Positions 38,558 to 48,019 are shown, numbered from the stretch's first letter. The stretch: 64,000 bases of DNA from Rheinheimera sp. (GCA_003543135.1 DPJG01000032.1:124001-188000); one strand, 5' to 3'. Notes: generated by a model from the letters alone, not told the origin. Translations and numbers: made by a program.

Positions 38558-39746
38558 CAGCATCCTCAATAAGAAAAGAAGCCGGCTTGCTGGCTTTTTT
38601 TTATGCTTGCTGTTAACTGCCTGCAGCCCGGCGGAGTCTGAGCAGAGTGCACGACAACATGCAGCACTAAGGGTGCTGCAGCAGGCCGAAAAGGCCGAAC
38701 AACAAGGTTTAAACAGTCGGGCCTTGCCGTTATATCAGCAGGCCGTTGCTCTGGGTTATACGCCAGCGATGGCAGCGGTATTCAGGTTACAGCAAGGCAC
38801 AACTGCAGAGCTTGGTCAGTGGCTCTCTGAACTGCAAGCGGAGCCTGCAGCGCTCGCACCTTTTTGGGCCGAACTGGGTTATTGGCAACGATTAACGCCG
38901 CTCCAGCAGCAGGACTTTCAGCAACCTTATGCCGGCTTGCGTTTTACCCCCCGTTCTTGTGGAGTGTCGGTGCAGCCGGTGCTGACCAGTTTAGTCGGCG
39001 CCCGGCAGTGGCAGTTGTTGCTGACACACTTAAAGCAGGATATCCAGCTGAGTTCCTTGCCCATATGCTGGTTAACACCGCTTTTTATCGATAGTAAGGT
39101 GCTGGCATGTTCTGAGCAGGCCACACAAAGAATTCAGTGTGATTTAGCGGCGTTGCAACAACAGCTTACTGGTGCAGAATTTCATCAGCTGTTGGTACTT
39201 GCAGGGCGGGGCGGCGCCAGTTATAACAACGGGTTGCTGCAGCTGCCGGAACAAAGTGACCTGGCCTTATTGCGCCATGAACTCAGCCATGCTTTTGGTT
39301 TTCTTGATGAATATACCTTGTTGCCAAAAGTTGCCCAAGATGAATGCAGACCCGGACGGCTGACACCGAATCTGCTGTTTGATAAAGCGGATCTGGCGGC
39401 TTATCAGCTGCACTGGCAGCTTCATGCCGATGAGCTGGAATTAACGCCGGTGGCCAGTTGCCATCATGCCGGACTACAGGCGTACCGGCCGGTGGCGGCA
39501 GATACCCATATGCAACACCATGAACTTGCCATGCCGGCACTTTATCTGAAGTTAATGCACCAGCAGCTGGCAAGGCCTGAGCTGTTGATGCCGGCTGCTT
39601 ATTATTTTGCTTATCTTGCCAGACAACAGCAGGACTGGCCGGCCTGGCAGCGCTGGATGCAACAGGCGGCAACGCTTGGTTACAGGCCAGCGCAGCAGGC
39701 ATTAGTGACACAAAATGCCGGTCAACAGAAGGTAGCCGCGCCCTAG
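38538..39746 (+). CDS. Lipoprotein with M64-like HExxH...DEY metalloprotease motif
   Basis: About 402 aa. It starts inside the nlpI 3' end (ATG 38538, or ATG 38547), giving a basic signal peptide with lipobox LLLTACS. Residues about 40-85 resemble one Sel1/TPR-like repeat (RALPLYQQAVALGYTPAMAAV), with another at the C-terminus (WQRWMQQAATLGYRPAQQAL). In the middle is HELSHAFGFLDEY (H247, E248, H251), close to the zinc site of M64-type peptidases (HExxH-x-F-x-x-L-x-DEY). Beyond the motif I recognise no named family. Probably an envelope-anchored peptidase working near NlpI; the substrate is unknown. Confidence 0.72.
   Translation: MKSMCINSILNKKRSRLAGFFLCLLLTACSPAESEQSARQHAALRVLQQAEKAEQQGLNSRALPLYQQAVALGYTPAMAAVFRLQQGTTAELGQWLSELQAEPAALAPFWAELGYWQRLTPLQQQDFQQPYAGLRFTPRSCGVSVQPVLTSLVGARQWQLLLTHLKQDIQLSSLPICWLTPLFIDSKVLACSEQATQRIQCDLAALQQQLTGAEFHQLLVLAGRGGASYNNGLLQLPEQSDLALLRHELSHAFGFLDEYTLLPKVAQDECRPGRLTPNLLFDKADLAAYQLHWQLHADELELTPVASCHHAGLQAYRPVAADTHMQHHELAMPALYLKLMHQQLARPELLMPAAYYFAYLARQQQDWPAWQRWMQQAATLGYRPAQQALVTQNAGQQKVAAP
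38579..38602 (+). terminator. Terminator-like hairpin inside the start of the M64-like gene
   Basis: AAGCCGG-CTTG-CTGGCTT (7 bp, one G-U pair) followed by T8 at 38595-38602. It sits 22 bp after the nlpI stop, where an nlpI terminator would be expected, but within the signal-peptide codons of the next gene. Confidence 0.6.
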
Positions 39747-39861
39747 GCTCAGCTGTTTGTCTGTTTTGAGGTGTTAAGCTGCCTCGACGTAGAGGCAATT
39801 GTCTAAGCTGCCAATGTCCGTGATAAAAAGTCTGTAACCCTTGATGCTGTTGTAGAAATAA

Positions 39862-39885
39862 AAAACGGCTGATAAAAGCCGTTTT
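39862..39885 (-). terminator. Terminator of the PilZ gene
   Basis: AAAACGGCT-GATAAA-AGCCGTTTT; on the minus strand the stem is followed by TTTTTTATTTC. It may also stop plus-strand transcription from the convergent lipoprotein gene. Confidence 0.8.
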
Positions 39886-39906
39886 GGGGGAAATAGGGGA
39901 TAGTAT

Positions 39907-40260
39907 TTAGTTGGAGAGTTCGCTCAGTTCGCGGCTTAATAAATCGGCGTCACCAATATTCAGTTCCAGCAAACGGCGCAGGTGGCCAGCGCTTTCAATA
40001 TCAATCCGCTCACAATATAAACCTAAAGTATCCTGATGGCTGTGCGCCACTCTGGTTTCCATTTCCAGTACCAGTTCGGAGTCATTCAGTTGAAACTGCA
40101 ACATCAGTTCAGTGCCATCTTTCAGATCCCAGTCTTGTGGCTTTTTCACCAAAGCACCGCGTAAGGATAAATCCAGCACCTCTGTGGCAAATTCTCTGCC
40201 GGCGCAAATTAACTTTGCGTTGCTGTTAAACAGAATGCGGCTAAAACGTCTGTGATCCAT
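39907..40260 (-). CDS. PilZ-domain protein (c-di-GMP binding)
   Basis: 117 aa, essentially one PilZ domain. The c-di-GMP signature is present: an RxxxR-type motif at the N-terminus (DHRRFSR, residues 2-8) and DLSLRGALV (D/NxSxxG, about 30-38). ATG 40260 follows GGAGTCGAT, a good ribosome site, so the 20-codon upstream extension is not used. A single-domain adaptor that probably changes partner binding when c-di-GMP rises, for motility or surface functions; the partner is unknown. Terminators lie on both sides, so it is its own unit. Confidence 0.88.
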   Translation of the reverse strand: MDHRRFSRILFNSNAKLICAGREFATEVLDLSLRGALVKKPQDWDLKDGTELMLQFQLNDSELVLEMETRVAHSHQDTLGLYCERIDIESAGHLRRLLELNIGDADLLSRELSELSN

Positions 40261-40306
40261 ATCGACTCCTGCGTAAGTGATTACAGCATAGCGTTTTTTT
40301 ACTAAA

Positions 40307-40334
40307 AAAACAGGCTGCAATTGCAGCCTGTTTT
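40307..40334 (-). terminator. Rho-independent terminator of lipB-lipA
   Basis: Perfect 28-bp palindrome AAAACAGGCTGCAA / TTGCAGCCTGTTTT just past the lipA stop; on the minus strand it runs into TTTTTTTAG. Confidence 0.88.
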
Positions 40335-40341
40335 GCCGTTT

Positions 40342-41316
40342 TTAGCTGATGTCTTCACCAGCCGCCTGACGATCCGCATGATAACTGGAACGCACAAAGG
40401 GGCCTGAGGCAACATGTTTAAAACCAAGCTCATAACCAATACGTTTGATTTCATCAAACTCCGCCGGTGACATATAACGTTTCACCGGTAAATGGTGTTT
40501 GCTTGGCTGTAAATATTGGCCAACGGTCAGCATATCGACGTTGTGAGCGCGTAAGTCGCGCATCACTTCGATAATTTCTTCGGTGGTTTCACCCAAGCCG
40601 ACCATCAGACCCGACTTCGTGGAAACTTCAGGATGCGCTTCTTTATAACGACGCAGCAATTCCAGCGACCATTTATAGTCAGCACCAGGGCGGGCCAGCT
40701 TGTATAGGCGTGGTGCCGTTTCCAGATTGTGGTTAAACACATCAGGCGGTGTTTGCGTCAGAATATTCAGTGCAGTGTCCATGCGGCCACGAAAATCCGG
40801 CACCAGTACTTCAATTTTAATAGCCGGGGATTCACGGCGGATAGCGGTGATACAGTCGGCAAAGTGCTGAGCACCACCGTCGCGTAAATCGTCGCGGTCA
40901 ACAGAAGTGATCACCACATACTTCAGCTTCATGTCTTTAATGGTTAACGCCAGTTTTTCCGGCTCTTCAGCACTGGGTGGCAACGGCCGGCCATGAGCCA
41001 CATCACAGAATGGACAGCGGCGGGTACAAATAGCACCCAAAATCATAAAAGTGGCGGTGCCGTGGTTAAAACATTCAGTCAGGTTAGGGCAAGACGCTTC
41101 TTCACACACTGAATGCAGGCCGTGTTTGCGCAAAGCCCCTTTAATTTCGTCAATACGTTCAGAGCTTTTTGGCAGTTTGATCTTCAGCCATTCCGGCTTA
41201 CGCAACATTTCAGCTGGTTCTGTTGGCAGAACTTTTACCGGGATCAGTGCCATTTTTTCGGCATCACGCAACTTGACACCAGGCTCCATCCGGGCTGTTT
41301 TTGGCATATTAGTCAT
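40342..41316 (-). CDS. lipA: Lipoyl synthase
   Basis: 324 aa. Radical-SAM enzyme that inserts two sulfurs into octanoyl groups on E2 and H proteins. Both [4Fe-4S] motifs are present: the auxiliary-cluster cysteines in [12 protein letters not shown] and the SAM cluster in CTRRCPFC. The C-terminal serine region ([11 protein letters not shown]) that ligates the auxiliary cluster is also present. ATG 41316 follows AGGG. It overlaps the lipB 3' end by 8 bp, so the two lipoylation genes are coupled. Confidence 0.97.
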   Translation of the reverse strand: MTNMPKTARMEPGVKLRDAEKMALIPVKVLPTEPAEMLRKPEWLKIKLPKSSERIDEIKGALRKHGLHSVCEEASCPNLTECFNHGTATFMILGAICTRRCPFCDVAHGRPLPPSAEEPEKLALTIKDMKLKYVVITSVDRDDLRDGGAQHFADCITAIRRESPAIKIEVLVPDFRGRMDTALNILTQTPPDVFNHNLETAPRLYKLARPGADYKWSLELLRRYKEAHPEVSTKSGLMVGLGETTEEIIEVMRDLRAHNVDMLTVGQYLQPSKHHLPVKRYMSPAEFDEIKRIGYELGFKHVASGPFVRSSYHADRQAAGEDIS

Positions 41317-41962
41317 AAAACCCTGTCTTTGTTGAAAGCTCTGTCACTGCCAGCTGACTGGCAAACTGACGGCTGATTTGTGCTTTGGCCGCTGCCATTG
41401 TCAGAGGGCCACCTAAATCTTTGCTTTGCACCATTTGCATACCAGCATAACCACAAGGGTTAATGCGGCCAAAAGGTGATAAATCCATATCGACATTCAG
41501 TGCCAGACCATGAAAAGTACAGCCTTTACGCACTCTTAAACCCAGAGAGGCCACTTTTTTTTCATCAACATAAACACCTGGTGCGTCGCTTTTGGCATAA
41601 GCCTGCACGCCATTTTCTGCCAGAGTTTGAATAATGACCTGTTCAATCAGGGTCACCAGTGCGCGTACGCCGATATTGCGTCTTTTGATATTCAACAGCA
41701 CATAAGCCACCAGCTGACCCGGGCCGTGGTAAGTCACCTGACCACCGCGGTCCACCTGTACCACAGGAATATCACCCGGCATTAATAAATGCTCGGCTTT
41801 GCCGGCCTGACCCTGGGTAAATACCGGCGGATGTTCCAGCAGCCAGATTTCATCGGGCGTGTTATCGTCACGGTTATCGGTAAATTGTTGCATCCGTTGC
41901 CAGGTGTCGGTGTAATCCACCAGGCCTAAATCCCGGATCACTAAAGCATCTGCGACAGGCAC
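41309..41962 (-). CDS. lipB: Octanoyltransferase LipB
   Basis: 217 aa from a GTG at 41962 with GGAG about 8 nt upstream. It transfers octanoate from ACP to lipoyl domains, the first step before LipA. Motifs: [18 protein letters not shown] (substrate tunnel), catalytic Lys/Cys pair in [21 protein letters not shown] and [14 protein letters not shown]. ybeD lies 72 bp upstream, giving the E. coli order ybeD-lipB-lipA. The family usually starts near this residue, which supports the GTG. Confidence 0.95.
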   Translation of the reverse strand: MPVADALVIRDLGLVDYTDTWQRMQQFTDNRDDNTPDEIWLLEHPPVFTQGQAGKAEHLLMPGDIPVVQVDRGGQVTYHGPGQLVAYVLLNIKRRNIGVRALVTLIEQVIIQTLAENGVQAYAKSDAPGVYVDEKKVASLGLRVRKGCTFHGLALNVDMDLSPFGRINPCGYAGMQMVQSKDLGGPLTMAAAKAQISRQFASQLAVTELSTKTGFYD

Positions 41963-42034
41963 TACAATGGCTCCTGCGTAAAAAATGGCTGCATTATAAA
42001 GGGCAGGGCTGAAAAATCGAGCTTTTGCAGCCAG

Positions 42035-42316
42035 TTACATAACATAACGGACCAGTTCAAGTTTACCCAGTTCAGTGTACAAAAGTTCAATATGCGCTTT
42101 GCTGGTGACAGTTACCACCACAGTCACTGAATGATAAGTGCCTTTGCTGCTCGGTTTTACGCTTGGTGAATAGTCGCTTGCCTCTGCATGACGCTGCAAA
42201 GTGGCAATCACCTGCGGCACTAAATCATCATGGGCCAGACCCACAACTTTAAAGTTAAAAGCGCAGGGGAATTCAAGAAACTCATCAAATCTGGTGTCTT
42301 TTACTTCAACGGCCAT
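42035..42316 (-). CDS. ybeD: DUF493 family protein YbeD
   Basis: 93 aa. Small ACT-like ferredoxin-fold protein of unknown exact role, conserved between dacA and lipB in gammaproteobacteria. Recognised by [20 protein letters not shown] and [18 protein letters not shown], ending [14 protein letters not shown] 42316 follows GAGGATCCG; the frame is open 36 codons further upstream, but this extension crosses the dacA terminator. Context suggests a link to lipoylation or cell-wall genes, but that is only association. Confidence 0.93.
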   Translation of the reverse strand: MAVEVKDTRFDEFLEFPCAFNFKVVGLAHDDLVPQVIATLQRHAEASDYSPSVKPSSKGTYHSVTVVVTVTSKAHIELLYTELGKLELVRYVM

Positions 42317-42386
42317 CGGATCCTCACTTACCACATTGGATACTGTTGACTGGGCTGTGCCTGTGCACAAATTGGCGGCTATTCTA

Positions 42387-42415
42387 ACAAAAAGTCCCGG
42401 GCTGTGCCGGGACTT
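42387..42415 (-). terminator. Rho-independent terminator of dacA
   Basis: AAGTCCCGG / CCGGGACTT, 9-bp stem with 6-nt loop; minus-strand read-out gives TTTTTGTT after the stem. It separates dacA from ybeD-lipB-lipA. Confidence 0.85.
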
Positions 42416-42446
42416 CTTCAACATCTTTTAGAGGTAATGCGGCCTG

Positions 42447-43628
42447 TTACTGTAACTGCATTTTGACGTAGTCAACCAACCGGCTGAAAATGCCACCTTC
42501 CGCAATATCTTCCAGTGCCACCAGCGGGAATTCAGCAATATCTTCGTCATTCAGTTTCAGGTAAACAGTGCCTACCACCTGACCTTTGGTAATAGGAGCC
42601 ACCAGCTGCTGGGACAGTTTAAAGTCGGCTTTGAGGTGTTTACGCTGGCCACGCTGCAGGGTAATAGGGGTTTCGCTCATCACACCTAAGCTGATATTTT
42701 CTTTATCACCTTGCCAGACGCGCTGTTCAGCAAATACTTCACCGGCTTTATAAGGCGAGAAAGTTTCGAAAAAACGAAAACCATAAGTCAGTAATTTTTT
42801 GTTTTCCGCTTCACGGATCTTGGCGCTTTCAGTGCCCATCACCACCGAAATTAACCGCATGCCGTCTTTGGTAGCCGAAGTGATCAGGCTGTAACCTGCT
42901 TCTGAAGTGTGGCCTGTTTTAATGCCGTCCACATTTAAGCTTTTATCCCACAGCAAGCCATTGCGGTTGTATTGTTTGATGCCGTTAAAAACGTATTCTT
43001 TTTCAGAATAAATTTTATATTCTTCAGGCACATCACGGATCAGCGCAACGGACAATTTGGCCATGTCGCGGGCTGTGGTACGTTGTTGTTCAGCCGGCAA
43101 GCCATGGCTGTTGACGTAAGTGGTGTTGGTCATACCAAGGCGTTTGGCGTGGGCGTTCATCAGCTCGGCAAAGGCACTTTCGGTGCCGGCAATGTGTTCA
43201 GCCAGCGCCACACAAGCGTCGTTACCAGACTGGATAATAATACCGCGGTTCAGCTCTTCCACTGAAATGGTTGCGCCCACCTCAATAAACATCTTGGAAG
43301 AGTCACTGTATTGTTTGGCCCAGGCGTTTTCGCTGATGGTCACCTGATCGCTTGGCTTGATATTGCCATTTTTAATTTCGGTACCAACCACATAACTGGT
43401 CATCATTTTGGTCAGACTGGCTGGGGCTAATAACTCGTCGGCATTGCCTTCGGCCAATACTTTGCCAGTGTGGTAATCAATCAGAATATAACCTTTGGCG
43501 TTCACTTGTGGCGCCTGCGGCGTCAGCTGCATATCGGCAGCGGTTTGGCTTTGCGCAAAAAAACTCAGGCAGCTAAAACTGGTGGCGAACAAAATGCGAC
43601 GGTATTGGTTTTTAAGGCGGTGATTCAT
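42447..43628 (-). CDS. dacA: D-alanyl-D-alanine carboxypeptidase (PBP5/6, peptidase S11)
   Basis: 393 aa. It trims the terminal D-Ala from peptidoglycan pentapeptides. Signal peptide 1-31; active serine S71 in SLTKMM, SGN motif in QSGNDACVALAEH, and KTG in DGIKTGHTSEAGYS. A C-terminal PBP5 domain and an amphipathic anchor (GIFSRLVDYVKMQLQ) place it on the periplasmic face of the inner membrane. It sits downstream of rlpA with 53 bp between, in the usual rodA-rlpA-dacA order. Confidence 0.96.
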   Translation of the reverse strand: MNHRLKNQYRRILFATSFSCLSFFAQSQTAADMQLTPQAPQVNAKGYILIDYHTGKVLAEGNADELLAPASLTKMMTSYVVGTEIKNGNIKPSDQVTISENAWAKQYSDSSKMFIEVGATISVEELNRGIIIQSGNDACVALAEHIAGTESAFAELMNAHAKRLGMTNTTYVNSHGLPAEQQRTTARDMAKLSVALIRDVPEEYKIYSEKEYVFNGIKQYNRNGLLWDKSLNVDGIKTGHTSEAGYSLITSATKDGMRLISVVMGTESAKIREAENKKLLTYGFRFFETFSPYKAGEVFAEQRVWQGDKENISLGVMSETPITLQRGQRKHLKADFKLSQQLVAPITKGQVVGTVYLKLNDEDIAEFPLVALEDIAEGGIFSRLVDYVKMQLQ

Positions 43629-43681
43629 GAGACTCTTTCTTATTAGTGAACTGCTACAGCACGGTTAACAACACAAAAAGG

Positions 43682-44728
43682 TTAACCACATAATTTTTTA
43701 TTGGTGACATAAGCGTCCGGATAATTACCAGAACGCAGTTTGTCCAGCCAGTCGGCGGCCACTGCGGCCCCCTGTAACGGGCCTGCCAGCAGCTTATAGA
43801 TGCCGTTGGCGTTTTCAATGGTTGTGGGTACAGACCATTGTTGTTGTAATTCGTTCCCAAGCCGTTGCACTTTTGCCGGATCACTGCTGGCAATCAGCTG
43901 AATAAAACAGCCATTTTGCCCAGCAGGCTGACTTGCACTGACAACAGGTCTGGTTGTTGTATTGCTGCTTCTGTTGTTATTGGTGGCCAACCGGTCTGTT
44001 TCCTGAAACTGCACCGGCTGACTGACAGTGTTTTGCGAAGACGGACGCTGCACTGGCGTGACTGGCTCATAAGGGATCACTGGTTCCTGCGCTATTGGGG
44101 TAGCAAAACTGCTTTGATTTTCCATGGCCGGGGAGGCAATCAGTTCCACCTTCACCCGACCAGTACCGGTTTGGAATATCCCCAGTTTATAGGCGGCAGA
44201 ATAAGATAAATCGATGACCCGGCCATCGTGGAAAGGACCACGGTCGTTTACCCGCACTATGGCGCTGCGGTAATTGTCGAGGTTGGTCACGCGAACATAA
44301 GAGGGCAGAGGCAGGGTTTTATGCGCTGCAGTCATTGAAAATACATCGTAGGTTTCGCCATTAGAGGTTAAATGGCCATGAAACTTGCTGCCATACCAGG
44401 ACGCGGTACCGGTTTCGCTGTGTTCGGTGATGGTGGTTTTTGGAAAATAATCCACACCATAAATATTATAAGGTTTATTGCCGCCGCGGCTTAATGGCTC
44501 CACCACAGGTTCCGGATCAATCATCTCTTCTGGCGTTGGAAAACGCAGCGGAATACTGTCTTTGGACTGGGAATAACGGCCGGCATTTGGATCCGGATAG
44601 CCAGCTGCAGTGGTGCCGCTTGATGAAGAGTCCGGCGCACTGGAACAGGCGGCCAGTACCACAACTGAAAAAGAACACAACAATAAATTCTGGCGCAGAG
44701 GCCGCAAGGCACGGGAAGACATGTTCAT
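43682..44728 (-). CDS. rlpA: Septal ring lytic transglycosylase RlpA
   Basis: 348 aa. Lipoprotein: the signal peptide ends in VVLAACSS with Cys 28. A low-complexity Ser/Pro linker follows, then the double-psi beta-barrel catalytic domain (ETGTASWYGSKFHGHLTSNGE, VRVNDRGPFHDGRVIDLSYSAA) and a C-terminal SPOR domain (about 270-348, FIQLIASSDPAKVQRL) that binds denuded septal glycan. In Pseudomonas it cleaves stripped glycan strands. The ATG overlaps the rodA stop (TAATG), so translation is coupled. Confidence 0.94.
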   Translation of the reverse strand: MNMSSRALRPLRQNLLLCSFSVVVLAACSSAPDSSSSGTTAAGYPDPNAGRYSQSKDSIPLRFPTPEEMIDPEPVVEPLSRGGNKPYNIYGVDYFPKTTITEHSETGTASWYGSKFHGHLTSNGETYDVFSMTAAHKTLPLPSYVRVTNLDNYRSAIVRVNDRGPFHDGRVIDLSYSAAYKLGIFQTGTGRVKVELIASPAMENQSSFATPIAQEPVIPYEPVTPVQRPSSQNTVSQPVQFQETDRLATNNNRSSNTTTRPVVSASQPAGQNGCFIQLIASSDPAKVQRLGNELQQQWSVPTTIENANGIYKLLAGPLQGAAVAADWLDKLRSGNYPDAYVTNKKLCG

Positions 44729-45834
44729 TATTGTTTCGCTAACATCCGTTTGTGAGTGCTGACCGACATCAGAATGCCAAAACCGGCCAGTAAAGTCACG
44801 AAAGAAGTTCCGCCAAAACTGACCAGCGGCAGCGGAACACCAACGACTGGCAGAATACCAGATACCATGCCGATGTTCACAAAAACATAGACAAAAAATG
44901 TCAGAGTGATACTACCGGCGAGAAAACGACTGTAGTTATCCTGAGCGCGGCTGGCTATGACCAGACCGCGGCCAATAATAAACAGATACAGCAGGAATAA
45001 ACCACAGACGCCCATCAGCCCCATTTCTTCGGCAAAGACGGCAAAAATAAAGTCGGTATGACGTTCCGGCAAAAACTCCAGCTGCGACTGGGTGCCCTGC
45101 ATCCAGCCTTTACCTTCAATACCGCCTGAGCCAATGGCGATCATCGACTGAATGGTTTGATAACCTGCACCTAACGGATCCCGCTCCGGATCAAACAGCG
45201 TCAGCACACGGCGTTTTTGATAGTCATACATCAGAAAGTGCCACAGGATAGGCAAAAATGCCGCCAGCAGCGCCGCGACAAAACCGATGATCCGCCAGCT
45301 CATGCCACTGAAAAACAATACAAAAACACCGGACATTGCAATCAGGATAGAGGTGCCGAGATCGGGTTGTTTGGCTATCAATAAGGTCGGCGCAGCACAA
45401 ATTAAAAAACCGGCCAGTACGTCACGGGTACGGGGTGGCATCGGATGTTTCGCCATATACCAGGCCACGGCCATAGGCACGGCCAGTTTCATCATTTCGG
45501 ACGGCTGAAACTTGGTAAAACCTAAATCAATCCAACGGGTTGAGCCTTTGGCGGTATAACCAAAAAACTCCACTATCAGCAAAAAAAACAGCCCGCTGAC
45601 ATACATAGGCAAAGACCAGCGCCGGTAACTTTGTGGATTAATCTGCGCCAGCATCGTCATAATGCCCATGGCAAAGGCCACCTTGAGAGCCTGGCCTTCC
45701 ACTTTAGCCAAATCGTGGCCGTCTGCGCTGTATAGGGTAAATAAACCTATCACAATCAGCAGTAATAAGGCTCCGAGCAGCGGGCCGTCAATATGCCAGT
45801 GCATCAGGCGGGATTGATGTTCCTGCTCAGTCAT
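44728..45834 (-). CDS. rodA: Rod-shape SEDS glycosyltransferase RodA
   Basis: 368 aa, about ten membrane segments. Peptidoglycan polymerase of the elongasome, paired with PBP2. SEDS-family stretches: STRWIDLGFTKFQPSEMMKLAVP, AKQPDLGTSILI, and the C-terminal GVPLPLVSFGGTSFVTLLAGFGI. It overlaps mrdA by 8 bp and rlpA by 1 bp. Called mrdB in E. coli. FtsW is excluded by the adjoining mrdA and rlpA. Confidence 0.96.
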   Translation of the reverse strand: MTEQEHQSRLMHWHIDGPLLGALLLLIVIGLFTLYSADGHDLAKVEGQALKVAFAMGIMTMLAQINPQSYRRWSLPMYVSGLFFLLIVEFFGYTAKGSTRWIDLGFTKFQPSEMMKLAVPMAVAWYMAKHPMPPRTRDVLAGFLICAAPTLLIAKQPDLGTSILIAMSGVFVLFFSGMSWRIIGFVAALLAAFLPILWHFLMYDYQKRRVLTLFDPERDPLGAGYQTIQSMIAIGSGGIEGKGWMQGTQSQLEFLPERHTDFIFAVFAEEMGLMGVCGLFLLYLFIIGRGLVIASRAQDNYSRFLAGSITLTFFVYVFVNIGMVSGILPVVGVPLPLVSFGGTSFVTLLAGFGILMSVSTHKRMLAKQ

Positions 45835-48019
45835 CGATGGAGTTATCCTCGCTTTGGGTCTGTGTCAGCGCACTGTTGGTGCCGGGCTGTTGTTCTGTTG
45901 TGCTGCCATTAACTACAGGTTGCGGCTGGTCCTGGATTGTTGCCGGTTTTTCAGTGGTTGTGACCGGCGCTGCCGCTGGGGCAGTAGTGCTCTCTGTGGT
46001 GCCGGCAGGCACAGCTTGGGGCTCAGTTTGCTGCTGACGTTTTAGCTTTCGAGCTTCTTCGGCCGCTTTTTCTTCGGCATAACGTTGTTCGCGTGCCAGC
46101 ATCTGGGCTGCTCTTTGTTCCTGCATCAGCGCTATTTCGGCCAGGGTGGGCAGTGCTGGTTTTTCTGCAGCCGGCGTAAAATAATGATCCATCATGATGC
46201 GGGCAACAGGGGCTGCATTACTGCCACCACCACCGGCGTTTTCCACAACAACGGCGACCACCACTTCCGGATTATGATGCGGGGCATAACCGACAAACAT
46301 GGCGTTATCACGGTGGCGCTCGTTAATGGCTTTGGCGTTATATTTTTGCCCGGCCGCAATGTTGATCACTTGTTGGGTACCGGTTTTACCAGCCGGGTCA
46401 TAGGTGGCGCCTAAAAAGGCGCCCCGTGCTGTGCCGCCTTCCTGCTGGGCGGTGCGGCGCATGGCTTCGCGTGAAATAGCCCAGTTGTTCGGGTCGACCA
46501 CGGTAATGGCCTGCTCAGGTGCTAACAGTAAACTTTGGTCTTGCTGCTGATTATGAAAATTACGTGCCAGCCTTGGTGTAATGCGGGCGCCGGTATTAAT
46601 TAAGGTGGCTGTGGTCAGCGCCATTTGTAGTGGGGTTGCCTGCCAATAACCCTGGCCTATGCCGATATTAATGGTATCTCCCGGGCCCCAGTTTTGTTTG
46701 TGTTTGATTTTTTTCCATTCACGGGTGGGCATATTGCCTTCATTTTCTTCGTGAATATCAATACCGCTGGGTCGGCCAAAACCTGCTTTGGTCATAAAGT
46801 CGGCAATTTTGTCGATGCCCATTTTGTAAGCCAGATCGTAAAAGTAGGTATCACAACTTTTGATAATGCCGGTATAAATATCGACATAACCATGGCCCCA
46901 TTTTAAATGGTCACGCCAGGGCCGACTCACGTTTGGCAGCCGATAAAAACCTGGGTCCGGAATACGGGTTTGTTCAGTGACGGTGCCATTTTCCAGGCCG
47001 GCTACACCGAGCAGAGGTTTGATGGTGGAAGCAGGCGGGAATAACCCCTGAGTGATGCGGTTGACCAGAGGTCTGTCCGGTGAATTTAATAACATGCGGT
47101 AGTTTTTACCGCTGATACCATGCACAAAAAGATTCGGGTTGTAACTTGGGTTGCTATAAAACGCCAGTACAGCACCATCTCTTGGGTCCAGCATCACCAC
47201 TGAACCTCGGTTTTCGCCAAGAGCTTCCTGAGCTTTAAGTTGTAACCCTAAGTCCAGTGACAGGTATAAATCATCCCCTGAAATCGCCGGTTGTTCGCGC
47301 AGAGTGCGGATGACCCTGCCGCGACTGTTCACTTCAACTTCCTGATAACCCACAGTGCCGTGCAGCTGGCTTTCGTAAAACTTTTCCAGGCCCACTTTAC
47401 CAATATCGCGGGTTGCGGCGTAATTGGCGCTTTGCTGGCTCTCTTCCAGTTGTTTGTATTCTTTTTCGTTAATTTTGCCGATATAACCCAGCGCATGAGT
47501 AAATAAATCGCCATAAGGATAATTGCGGGTCAGGCGGGCTTCGAGCGTGACACCACTGAACTGGTGCAAGTGAACGGCTAAAATGGCAACTTCCTGTTCA
47601 GTCAGGTGTTCTTTCAGCGCAATACTTTTAAAACGGCGTTGTTGTTTAACTTCTTTAAAAAAGGCCTGTTGCTGTTCTTCGTCGATAACGATGAGTTTGG
47701 CAAGTTCCTGAACGGTTTGGGCTAAATCTTTGACCTGCTCCGGTACCAATTCCAGCGAATGCACAGGGCGGTTTTCCGCCAGCAAGACACCATTACGGTC
47801 ATAAATCATGCCGCGGTTTGGCGACAAGGGGACTAACTTAATGCGGTTGCCGTCGGCTCTGGTGGAGTATTCTTCGTATTTCACCACCTGTAACTGGTAT
47901 AAATTCAGTAACAAAACGCCAAATAACAACACCACCATGACAAAAGCCACCAGCAGCCTTCTGTTAAACAGCAAGGCTTCGGCAACATGATCGGCAATGG
48001 CGATACGGCGTTTGCGCAT
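45827..48019 (-). CDS. mrdA: Penicillin-binding protein 2 (transpeptidase) with long C-terminal tail
   Basis: 730 aa; E. coli PBP2 has 633. It crosslinks peptidoglycan during elongation with RodA. One N-terminal membrane anchor (about 18-43), a dimerisation/pedestal domain, then the transpeptidase with the active serine in FPPASTIKPLLG, and the SxN- and KTG-type motifs (SCDTYFYDLA; PAGKTGTQQV). From about residue 625 a Gln/Glu/Ala-rich helix and then a Thr/Pro/Ala/Gln-rich low-complexity tail extend the protein by about 100 residues. The stop overlaps rodA by 8 bp; rlmH precedes it by 2 bp. Confidence 0.95.
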   Translation of the reverse strand: MRKRRIAIADHVAEALLFNRRLLVAFVMVVLLFGVLLLNLYQLQVVKYEEYSTRADGNRIKLVPLSPNRGMIYDRNGVLLAENRPVHSLELVPEQVKDLAQTVQELAKLIVIDEEQQQAFFKEVKQQRRFKSIALKEHLTEQEVAILAVHLHQFSGVTLEARLTRNYPYGDLFTHALGYIGKINEKEYKQLEESQQSANYAATRDIGKVGLEKFYESQLHGTVGYQEVEVNSRGRVIRTLREQPAISGDDLYLSLDLGLQLKAQEALGENRGSVVMLDPRDGAVLAFYSNPSYNPNLFVHGISGKNYRMLLNSPDRPLVNRITQGLFPPASTIKPLLGVAGLENGTVTEQTRIPDPGFYRLPNVSRPWRDHLKWGHGYVDIYTGIIKSCDTYFYDLAYKMGIDKIADFMTKAGFGRPSGIDIHEENEGNMPTREWKKIKHKQNWGPGDTINIGIGQGYWQATPLQMALTTATLINTGARITPRLARNFHNQQQDQSLLLAPEQAITVVDPNNWAISREAMRRTAQQEGGTARGAFLGATYDPAGKTGTQQVINIAAGQKYNAKAINERHRDNAMFVGYAPHHNPEVVVAVVVENAGGGGSNAAPVARIMMDHYFTPAAEKPALPTLAEIALMQEQRAAQMLAREQRYAEEKAAEEARKLKRQQQTEPQAVPAGTTESTTAPAAAPVTTTEKPATIQDQPQPVVNGSTTEQQPGTNSALTQTQSEDNSIDD

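Noticed and set aside
39283..39798. A 171-codon minus-strand ORF
   Set aside because: Antisense to the M64-like lipoprotein, which has a lipobox, zinc motif and consistent codon use; the minus frame is Pro/Ala/Arg-rich and has none of these.
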